NCBI GenBank assembly: GCA_024644185.1
Contig: JAHELM010000028.1
Location: 1 to 12,242, forward strand
Source: Rhodospirillales bacterium
GTDB lineage: Bacteria > Pseudomonadota > Alphaproteobacteria > UBA8366 > JADFVY01
Direction of reading: 5' to 3'
Length of the DNA stretch: 12,242 nucleotides
Shown: piece by piece, positions 6,297 through 12,242 of the stretch
Position numbering within the stretch: the stretch's first letter is position 1
Layout of the letters: each line of letters starts with the position of its first letter
Position numbers and translations under genes: made by a program
The notes under the pieces: model-generated
Databases searched by the model: none
What the model was told of the DNA's origin: nothing
Seen by the model: only the letters and a program-made list of their open reading frames with translations

Positions 6297-6881
6297 CTAA
6301 CGCAGACCGTCCTTGCCGCCGATTTCGTCGTGGCGCAGGCCGCCGACGCGTTCGTGCACGCGGGTGCCGGTGGTCATGACCAGGGCGTAGACGATTTCGC
6401 CGGCGCGCGGTGCATCGGGGATGCCCACCTCCATGGCGTCGAAATGGCTGCGCACATAGGCCGCGTCCACATGGCCGATCGGCACGTCGAGCCGGGCGCC
6501 CATGCCGCCGACCTTCTTGGCCGAGGGGACGATCGCCTTGGCCCCGCCCAGAAGCTCGCGCATGGCATAGCCGCCGGGCACATGCCACAACGCACCGTGT
6601 TCCAGCTCGCCCGCCTCGCCGACGATGGCGCCCTTGCCATAGGCCTGGATGCGTTTCGGATCGCCGCCCAGCGCCGTCAGCAGCCGCCGCGACATCTCCA
6701 GCCCCAGCGGCTTCAGCGCCTCCATCATCGGCACGATGTCCGGCTCGTAGCGCCCCGCATAGGGGTTGGCAATGACCGCCAGCACGGCGGCGCGGCGCGC
6801 CGGCACCGCCGGCGGCGGGCCGCCCTCGTGAAAGATCTCGTCGATCACGGTGACGATCTTGCGGACCCTGATTTCGACCAT
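6297..6881 (-). CDS. Amino acid synthesis (DUF1185, PF06684) family protein
   Basis: A 194-residue protein recognised as the DUF1185/'AA_synth' family from its N-terminus (VRKIVTVIDEIFHEGG), the conserved YGKGAIVGEAGELEHGA stretch (81-97), the GGAKAIVPSAKKVGGMG stretch (112-128) and the C-terminal GEIVYALVMTTGTRVHERVGG region. Published structures of this family show a variant of the Bacillus chorismate-mutase fold; no reaction is established, and the family name is only a suggestion. Here it ends an operon with a 6-hydroxynicotinate-reductase-like protein, suggesting action on a product of that pathway. The ATG at 6879-6881 has GGGAGGG (complement of 6885-6891) 3 nt upstream and overlaps the end of the UPF0280 gene by 37 bp, so translation is probably coupled. 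The stop is TAG, immediately before the repeat element. Confidence 0.87.
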   Translation of the reverse strand: MVEIRVRKIVTVIDEIFHEGGPPPAVPARRAAVLAVIANPYAGRYEPDIVPMMEALKPLGLEMSRRLLTALGGDPKRIQAYGKGAIVGEAGELEHGALWHVPGGYAMRELLGGAKAIVPSAKKVGGMGARLDVPIGHVDAAYVRSHFDAMEVGIPDAPRAGEIVYALVMTTGTRVHERVGGLRHDEIGGKDGLR

Positions 6882-7768
6882 GTGCCCTCCCGTGCCACGC
6901 CAGTCGGCGCGATTGCCGCCAGCCCCTCGCCCTCCACCCGGATCGCGCCGGCCAGCGCCAGCACCGCCGCGTGGATCAATCCCTGTTCCCGCATCGCCCG
7001 CGCCGCCGCCAGCCCGGCGTCCAGCGCCTCGGCCACCGCATCCGCCCCGAGCCGGCCGACCGAGACCGTGACCGGCAGATTGCCGAGATCGCTGTCCGGA
7101 TCGAGCTGCCTGGCCGGCATCCGGCGAACCGCCGCGTGGTCGACATTGACCGCGTTGCCGATCAGCGTCGCCGCCGCGTCCGCCGCCGCCGCATCCGCCG
7201 CCAGCACGGTCACCGCGTCGGCGATGCCCAGGCTGAGGCTGCGGCCGCCCTGGCCGCTGGTGGCGATGCCGCGTACCGGCATGGCGTGGCCAATGCGAAA
7301 CGAACCCAGCGGCGCCGGCCGGTCTGGTCGCGCCACCACGCCGGCGGCGAAATCCTGCCCCGGCGCCAGGTGCAGGGCGATGTCGCCGCCATTGTTGACA
7401 TAGGCCCGCATCAGCCGCCGGCCGCGCAGCATCGCCGCCAGGACCTCGTCGGCCACCGCGCCGGCCACCGCCGCCATCGGCGTGACATAGGCGGGACGAT
7501 GCCGCGCCACCGCGCGGACCATCCGGCGCGCCACCGGGCCGGTAAAGCCGGATTCCGCATCGCCGGCGACGATCGCCCGGCGCAGTGCCAGGAGTTCCGC
7601 CACCAGCTCGTCCAGAATCGTGCGAAACCGGGTCGCTGCCTGGCGATAGGCGGCGGCAACCTGCGCCGGCTCGCCGAAGCCTTCGACGATCAGGTCGATC
7701 GGCCCGTGATTGAGATGCAACCGCCGCTTGTCCGGCAGCAGGGCGATTTGCGGGGCGGAACCGTGCAT
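6845..7768 (-). CDS. UPF0280 family protein (ApbE-like fold), possible flavin transferase
   Basis: A 307-residue protein matching UPF0280, a family placed in the ApbE-like superfamily. Visible marks are VNNGGDIA (124-131, cf. the ApbE N-x-GG motif), RGIATSG (166-172) and GIADAVTVLA (181-190), in which Asp184 and Thr187 occupy the positions that bind Mg2+ in ApbE. ApbE proteins attach FMN covalently to Ser/Thr of target proteins. The immediate upstream gene encodes an Hnr-like reductase, a type known to carry covalent flavin, so this protein may be its maturation factor; that is my inference. The ATG at 7766-7768 follows the upstream stop in the string TGACATG and has GGAAGGG (complement of 7777-7783) 8 nt upstream. 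The longer open frame to 8002 lies inside the upstream gene and was rejected. Confidence 0.87.
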   Translation of the reverse strand: MHGSAPQIALLPDKRRLHLNHGPIDLIVEGFGEPAQVAAAYRQAATRFRTILDELVAELLALRRAIVAGDAESGFTGPVARRMVRAVARHRPAYVTPMAAVAGAVADEVLAAMLRGRRLMRAYVNNGGDIALHLAPGQDFAAGVVARPDRPAPLGSFRIGHAMPVRGIATSGQGGRSLSLGIADAVTVLAADAAAADAAATLIGNAVNVDHAAVRRMPARQLDPDSDLGNLPVTVSVGRLGADAVAEALDAGLAAARAMREQGLIHAAVLALAGAIRVEGEGLAAIAPTGVAREGTWSKSGSARSSP

Positions 7769-7769
7769 G

Positions 7770-9260
7770 TCAGCGGCCCTTCCGGCCCGCGGGACCCGGC
7801 CGGTCCAGCGGCCAGGGATTATCGTCCCGCCAGGCGGCGGACCGGGTCTGCGCGGTGGCCATGATGTCGCCGAGATCGCGGATCGCCTCCATGTAGCCGC
7901 CAAGCTCCCGGTAGTCCTCGCGCCGCAGGGTGAATTCGATCGGCGCGACCAGCGCGGGCGTCGGCACCGAGCCGAAGGAATTGTCCGGCATGCGCATGAC
8001 ATCCACCATCAGCGTGATGCCGCCGCCCGGCCAGACATGGACCGGCGCGCCGCCGCAGGTGACGCGGGTCAGCGCGTCGCGCACCGAACGGGTCAGGCGC
8101 ACCGGGTTTTCCGTCACTCCGGCGCGCAACGAACCGCCGGCCCCGGCCATGAACAGGATACTGGTCAGGGCCGGTTCGCAGTTCTCGCCGATCCGCTCGA
8201 TGGCGGCGACGACTCCCGGCGGCATGTCCGTCCTTGCCGGCCGCAAGTCGTCGTCCAGCACGTAATATCCGGAATCCTGGCCGGTGGTGCTGACCATCAG
8301 CAGGCGCAGGCCGGGCCAGGCGGTCTGTGGATCGATCTTCTCGACAATGCTCAACGGGTCGGTGACGTCGGTGCCGCCCCAGCCGGTACCGGGACTGGCC
8401 ACCTGGAAATAGCGGCCCGGGGTGGAGCGCCGGCCGCGCACCCGGATGCCGGCCGACGGCAGGTCGAGGAACTTGCCCGCCTGGTGTTCGGTCAGCACGC
8501 CGGTGATGTGGTCGTCGACGACGATCACCTCGTCGGCCAGCCCCACCCATTGCCGGGCGAACATGCCGATGGCGGCCGAGCCGCAGCCGACGCGCATGCG
8601 CGCCTCTTCCACCCCGTCGACGACGGGCGGCATTCCCGCCTGCAATTCCAGCCGCGCGCCGCCATCGACCTGAACCTCGAGGCGGCCCCTGTTGCACAGC
8701 GTCAGCACCGAATTGCAGGTGACGACGCCTTCCTTCTTGCTGCCGCCGGTCAAATGCCGCACGCCGCCCAGCGCCAGCATCTGCGAGCCGTATTCGGCGG
8801 TGGTCACATGGCCGATCTGCTCGCCCTGGCAGCGCACCGCCGCCTGCTCCGGGCCGATGAAGCGGTCGGTGTCGATCTTCACCTTGACGCCGCAATAGCT
8901 GAAGATGCCCTCGGTGACCACGGTCACCATGTCGACGCCGCGATGCGTGCTGGCGACGATGAAGGGGGCCGGCTTGTAGTCGGGATAGGTGGTGCCGGCG
9001 CCGATGCCGGTGATGAAGCGACCGCCGCGCGGCGCCAGGCTGCCGTCCCAGTCCTCGCTCTCGCCCAGGAAGGGCACCAGGCCGGTCTCGGCCGCCACGG
9101 CCCGTTCGGCGATCACCACCGGGTCCAGCCGCGCCAGCCGCCCCCCGACATTGCCGTAGCGGTCGCAGGCGCCGCTGCGCCCCTCGCGGATTCGGCACAG
9201 GACCGGACAGGCATCGCAGGTGACGATGTCGGCATCCGGGTCCTGGCGCCGATCAGCCAT
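7770..9260 (-). CDS. 6-hydroxynicotinate reductase-like Fe-S protein
   Basis: A 496-residue protein I recognise as the family annotated 6-hydroxynicotinate reductase (Hnr). In Eubacterium barkeri, Hnr reduces 6-hydroxynicotinate to 1,4,5,6-tetrahydro-6-oxonicotinate and has covalent flavin and Fe-S clusters. An N-terminal cysteine set, C15-x2-C18-x3-C22-x9-C32, would bind one [4Fe-4S]. Further cysteines are at 123, 144, 182, 189, 226, 361 and 402. Other conserved-looking stretches are GTTYPDYKPAPF (89-100), TEGIFSYCGVKVKIDTDRF (116-134) and VWPGGGITLMVDVMRMP (409-425). No canonical ApbE target (DxxSGAT-like) is visible; the nearest is D426-NSFGSVPT-434. The start at 9258-9260 overlaps the stop of the molybdenum hydroxylase by 8 bp, and a GAAGG lies 9 nt upstream. 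The natural substrate may be another oxo-heterocycle. Confidence 0.8.
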   Translation of the reverse strand: MADRRQDPDADIVTCDACPVLCRIREGRSGACDRYGNVGGRLARLDPVVIAERAVAAETGLVPFLGESEDWDGSLAPRGGRFITGIGAGTTYPDYKPAPFIVASTHRGVDMVTVVTEGIFSYCGVKVKIDTDRFIGPEQAAVRCQGEQIGHVTTAEYGSQMLALGGVRHLTGGSKKEGVVTCNSVLTLCNRGRLEVQVDGGARLELQAGMPPVVDGVEEARMRVGCGSAAIGMFARQWVGLADEVIVVDDHITGVLTEHQAGKFLDLPSAGIRVRGRRSTPGRYFQVASPGTGWGGTDVTDPLSIVEKIDPQTAWPGLRLLMVSTTGQDSGYYVLDDDLRPARTDMPPGVVAAIERIGENCEPALTSILFMAGAGGSLRAGVTENPVRLTRSVRDALTRVTCGGAPVHVWPGGGITLMVDVMRMPDNSFGSVPTPALVAPIEFTLRREDYRELGGYMEAIRDLGDIMATAQTRSAAWRDDNPWPLDRPGPAGRKGR

Positions 9261-11997
9261 GTCCGGCCGCCTTCAGTGCCGCGCGGATGCGGGCCGGCGT
9301 GGCCGGAACCTCGGCGATGCGGACACCCGTCGCATGTTCGATGGCACCCAGGATCGCCGGCGCGGTCGGGATCAGGGCGTGCTCGCCGATGCCCTTGGCG
9401 CCGATCGGGCTGGACGGTTCCGGGTCCTCGACCAGAATCACCTCGACCGGCGGCACGTCGCCGATGGTCGGCACCAGATAATCATGCAGATTCTCGGTCC
9501 GTCCGGGAATGTATTCCTCCATCAGCGCCAGACCGATGCCCTGGGCGACGCCGCCCTCGATCTGGCCTTCAAGCTGCTGCGGGTTGATGGCCCGGCCGAC
9601 GTCATGCGCCGCGGCGACGCGCAGCACCCGCACCCGGCCCAGCTCCATGTCGATCTCGATCTCGGCGATCTGCGCGCCGAAGCCCCAGGCGCCGTACGGC
9701 TTGCCCTGGCGGTTTTCGTCGAGCGGCGTGGTCGGCGGATCGAAGCTGCCCTTGCCGCGCAGCACGTCGCCGTTGCGGTCGGGCGGCAGCGCGCGCAGGT
9801 CGATCTCGTGCATGGCGGCGCCGTCATGCACGGCGATCCGGCCCGGCAGCACCTCGACCGTCGCGCCGGGTCCGCCATTGGTCAGGCGCAGGATGCGGTC
9901 GCGCAGGTCGCGCCCGGCATTGGCCGCGGCACCCCCCGACACATAGGTCTGGCGCGAGCCCGAGGTCTTGCCGGCATCCGCCGTGCGGTCGGTATCGCCC
10001 ATGACATAGCCGATCCGGCCGGCAGGGATACCCAGCGCGTCGGCGGCGATCTGCACCATCACCGTGTTCGCGCCCTCGCCGATATCGACGGCGCCGTTGT
10101 ACAGCGTCACCTTGCCGTCACGGTCGATGCCGATGCTCATGGTCGAAGGGTTGGACATGGCGGTGTTGCCGCAGCCGTACCACACCGTGCCGATGCCGAC
10201 ACCGCGCCGCGGCGCCCCGCTGGACGTACGGTTATACGCCTCGGCCGCCGCCCGCCAGTCGCGCCAGCGCGGCGCCAGCGCCGCCAGGCAGGCGGGCAGG
10301 CCGGCGCTGGCCTCCAGCACATGGCCGGTGGAAATCGCATCGCCGGCCGCCAGCGCGTTCAGCCGCCGCATCGCCAGCGGATCGAGACCGCATCGTGCCG
10401 CCAGCGCATCCATCGCCGCCTCATGCGCCAGCGCCGCCTGCGGCACGCCGAAGCCGCGGAACGCACCCGATGGCGGCGCGTTGGTCAGGATCGCCCGGCT
10501 GGCGGCGCGGATATTTGGAACCCGGTACGGGCCGCAGGCATGGATCGGCACCCGGTCGGCGACGGTCGGCCCCCAGGAGGCATAGGCGCCGGTATCGAAA
10601 TCGCCGGTAAAGTCGTAGGCCAGCATCCGCCCTTGCGCGTCGCAGCCAGCCCGCACGCTGAGCCGCGACGGATGCCGCTTGGTTGTCGAGGCCATCGATT
10701 CCGGCCGCGTGTACGTGCAGCGTACGGGCCGGTCCAGCAGCCAGGCGGCCACGGCGATCAGCGGCTGTACCGACTGGTCCAGCTTGCCGCCGAAGCCGCC
10801 GCCGCAGGCCGAGGGGACAATGCGCACGCGGTCCGGCGAAATCCCGAGCACGTTCGCCGTCTCGTCGCGGTCCATATAGGGCGACTGGGTGGTGACGAAC
10901 ATCTCCAGCCGGTCGCCATCGCGTCGCGCCCAGCCGGCTTCGGGCTCGATATAGGCGTGCTCGACGAAATGGGTTCGCGTGGCGATCTCGACGCTATGCG
11001 CCGCCGCGCGGAGCCCGGCCTCGACATCGCCGCGCAGCAGGCGGCCGCGGGCCAGGACATTGCCCTTCCGGTCGGCGTGGATCGGCGGCGCGTTCGCCTC
11101 CAGCGCCGCATCGATGCCACTCAGGGGCGACAGCACGTCCCATTCGATCGGCAGATCCTCGTCGCGGATCGCCCGGATCGTCGCCTGGTCGCCGACCAGC
11201 GCCGCCACCGCCTCGCCGCGAAACCGCACATGGCGCTCGGCGAAGACCGGCCAGTCCTTCAGGTCGGGATAGATGCCCGTGCCGTTATGGCCGGGCACGT
11301 CGGCGGCGGCGAGTACCCGCGCCAGCCCAGGGAACCGGGCATGCAGCGGCGCCAGGTCGCCGATGGCAAAGCGCGCGCTGGCATGCGGCGACCGCACGGC
11401 GCGCAGCCACAGCGCATCCTCCGGCGCCTGGTCGGCGGCGAAGATTTCGCGCCCCTCGACCTTGGCCCGCCCGTCGACCTTGGGCATGGAGGCGCCGATG
11501 GCGCGGCCCGCCGCCGGCATCGCGGGCGCGGCATCGCGTCCGGCATCCAGCACCGCGGCAACGATCTTGCGATAGCCGGTACAGCGGCACAGCACGCCGC
11601 CCAGCGCTTGCGCGACCTGCGCCTCGTCCGGCCTTGCCACCTGGCGCAGCAGCGCCGCCGAGGCCATCAGCATGCCCGGCGTGCAGATACCGCATTGCGC
11701 CGCGCCGTTGCGGTGGAAGGAGTCCTGCAGCCGCCGCATCGCCGGGTCGCGGTGCAGCCCCTCCACCGTCTCGACGCTGCATCCGTCGGCCCGCGCCGCC
11801 GGGACCATGCAGGCGCAGACCGGGGCGCCGTCCAGCAGCACCGTGCAAGCCCCGCAATCGCCGGCGTCGCAGCCTGTCTTGGTGCCGGTCAGGCCCAGAT
11901 CCTCGCGCAGCACATCCGACAGCCGGCGCATCGGCGGCACGTGCGTTTCGCGCATTTTGCCGTTCACGGAAAAGCGCATTTTGATCTCCGCGGTCAT
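9253..11997 (-). CDS. Fused [2Fe-2S] / molybdopterin hydroxylase (xanthine dehydrogenase family)
   Basis: A 914-residue fusion of the CoxS-like and CoxL-like subunits. Residues 1-160 hold two [2Fe-2S] sites: C43, C48, C51, C63 (plant type, GCDAGDCGACTVLLDG) and C102, C105, C137, C139 (CGICTPGM and CRC). Residues from about 165 form the Mo-pterin domain with ACGGGFGGK (397-405), GAFRGFGVPQ (511-520), DIGEGANTV (638-646) and the PIGAKGIGEH loop, in which Glu872 is the expected catalytic base. Family members hydroxylate a carbon next to a ring nitrogen, or an aldehyde, with water as oxygen source. The layout resembles single-chain aldehyde oxidoreductase and XdhD, but a separate FAD subunit lies upstream. 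The start ATG (11995-11997) overlaps that gene's TGA as ATGA, with GAGGG 10 nt upstream; the open frame to 12180 was rejected. The substrate is likely an N-heterocycle, judged from the hnr-like neighbour. Confidence 0.92.
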   Translation of the reverse strand: MTAEIKMRFSVNGKMRETHVPPMRRLSDVLREDLGLTGTKTGCDAGDCGACTVLLDGAPVCACMVPAARADGCSVETVEGLHRDPAMRRLQDSFHRNGAAQCGICTPGMLMASAALLRQVARPDEAQVAQALGGVLCRCTGYRKIVAAVLDAGRDAAPAMPAAGRAIGASMPKVDGRAKVEGREIFAADQAPEDALWLRAVRSPHASARFAIGDLAPLHARFPGLARVLAAADVPGHNGTGIYPDLKDWPVFAERHVRFRGEAVAALVGDQATIRAIRDEDLPIEWDVLSPLSGIDAALEANAPPIHADRKGNVLARGRLLRGDVEAGLRAAAHSVEIATRTHFVEHAYIEPEAGWARRDGDRLEMFVTTQSPYMDRDETANVLGISPDRVRIVPSACGGGFGGKLDQSVQPLIAVAAWLLDRPVRCTYTRPESMASTTKRHPSRLSVRAGCDAQGRMLAYDFTGDFDTGAYASWGPTVADRVPIHACGPYRVPNIRAASRAILTNAPPSGAFRGFGVPQAALAHEAAMDALAARCGLDPLAMRRLNALAAGDAISTGHVLEASAGLPACLAALAPRWRDWRAAAEAYNRTSSGAPRRGVGIGTVWYGCGNTAMSNPSTMSIGIDRDGKVTLYNGAVDIGEGANTVMVQIAADALGIPAGRIGYVMGDTDRTADAGKTSGSRQTYVSGGAAANAGRDLRDRILRLTNGGPGATVEVLPGRIAVHDGAAMHEIDLRALPPDRNGDVLRGKGSFDPPTTPLDENRQGKPYGAWGFGAQIAEIEIDMELGRVRVLRVAAAHDVGRAINPQQLEGQIEGGVAQGIGLALMEEYIPGRTENLHDYLVPTIGDVPPVEVILVEDPEPSSPIGAKGIGEHALIPTAPAILGAIEHATGVRIAEVPATPARIRAALKAAGHG

Positions 11998-12242
11998 GCC
12001 GCCAGTTCCCTCAGCGCCCGGCGCAGCAAGACCGGAACCGCATCCAGCCGGTAGAACGCATCGGCGCGCACGTCGTCGATCGGGCTGAGCGGCGATAGCT
12101 GTTCCGGCGCCACCAGATCGGCCAGATCCGGCCCGATGCGGCGTCCGGTCAGCGCGGCCTCCAGCGCCGGCAGGCGGCACGCCACCGGCGAGCAGGCGCC
12201 GACCGCCAGCCGCGCCGCCGCGACCGTGCCGTCCGGCGCCGG
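11994..12242 (-). CDS. FAD-binding subunit of molybdenum hydroxylase (CoxM-like), C-terminal part
   Basis: The last 82 codons of a gene that begins beyond the right edge. The reading RLAVGACSPVACRLPALEAAL, then a long Asp/Pro-containing segment and DAFYRLDAVPVLLRRAL, is the typical end of the CO-dehydrogenase flavoprotein C-terminal domain (CoxM/XdhB type). In these enzymes the subunit carries FAD and passes electrons from the iron-sulfur clusters to NAD+ or another acceptor. The frame stays open through 12242, and a GTG at 12183-12185 is internal, not a start. Its TGA overlaps the ATG of the fused iron-sulfur/Mo subunit by the classic ATGA, so the two are translationally coupled and form one enzyme. 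Confidence 0.9.
   Translation of the reverse strand, partial: PAPDGTVAAARLAVGACSPVACRLPALEAALTGRRIGPDLADLVAPEQLSPLSPIDDVRADAFYRLDAVPVLLRRALRELAA

Noticed and set aside
6756..6881. Possibility that UPF0280 or DUF1185 is frameshifted because they overlap by 37 bp
   Set aside because: Both proteins read through their full family motifs without interruption, and the DUF1185 start has its own ribosome binding site.
7710..9587. Plus-strand open frame of 625 codons opposite the Hnr-like gene
   Set aside because: Antisense to a well-supported Fe-S protein. It is repetitive in His, Arg, Gly and Ala and has no motif.
9220..12054. Plus-strand open frame of 944 codons opposite the molybdenum hydroxylase
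   Set aside because: Antisense shadow of a gene with all Fe-S and Mo motifs intact; no domain was recognised.
11998..12180. N-terminal extension of the molybdenum hydroxylase by 61 residues
   Set aside because: It lies inside the FAD subunit gene in another frame. The ATGA overlap and the start of the 2Fe-2S domain favour 11997.

Overview
The window is about two-thirds G+C, gene-dense and lacks rRNA, tRNA or phage genes. Its composition, tight gene overlaps and gene families (short-chain dehydrogenase, rhodanese, HyuA/HyuB, beta-carbonic anhydrase, molybdenum hydroxylase, 6-hydroxynicotinate-reductase-like protein) fit a free-living high-GC proteobacterium, most likely an alphaproteobacterium. 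That placement is an inference from style; no marker gene is present.

Layout. Bases 3-128 may hold the last 41 codons of a plus-strand gene. An SDR oxidoreductase (149-922, minus) and a small single-domain rhodanese (1065-1421, plus) are divergently transcribed. The rhodanese converges, with a 14-bp gap, on a minus-strand pair: hyuA (5330 to 3294) followed by hyuB (3160 to 1436), the two subunits of an ATP-dependent hydantoinase/oxoprolinase-type enzyme. A beta-carbonic anhydrase (5502-6083, plus) diverges from hyuA. The intergenic space at 6101-6293 is filled by a repeat element with 29-bp perfect inverted ends and a central palindrome. Beyond it lies a tightly coupled minus-strand operon that enters from the right edge: the C-terminus of a CoxM-type FAD subunit (past 12242 to 11994), a fused [2Fe-2S]-molybdopterin hydroxylase (11997 to 9253), a 6-hydroxynicotinate-reductase-like Fe-S protein (9260 to 7770), a UPF0280/ApbE-like protein (7768 to 6845) and a DUF1185 'amino acid synthesis' protein (6881 to 6297).

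How it may work together. The right-hand operon looks like a reductive route for an N-heteroaromatic compound, resembling the first steps of nicotinate fermentation. The molybdenum hydroxylase would put an oxo group on the ring, and the Hnr-like enzyme would reduce the ring to a cyclic lactam. The ApbE-like protein could install the covalent flavin that the characterised Hnr carries. The DUF1185 protein would have an unassigned downstream role. No enamidase-type ring opener is visible. The HyuA/HyuB pair, on the same strand past the carbonic anhydrase, is a candidate lactam opener but not a proven one. The substrate cannot be read from the sequence; nicotinate is only the best analogy.
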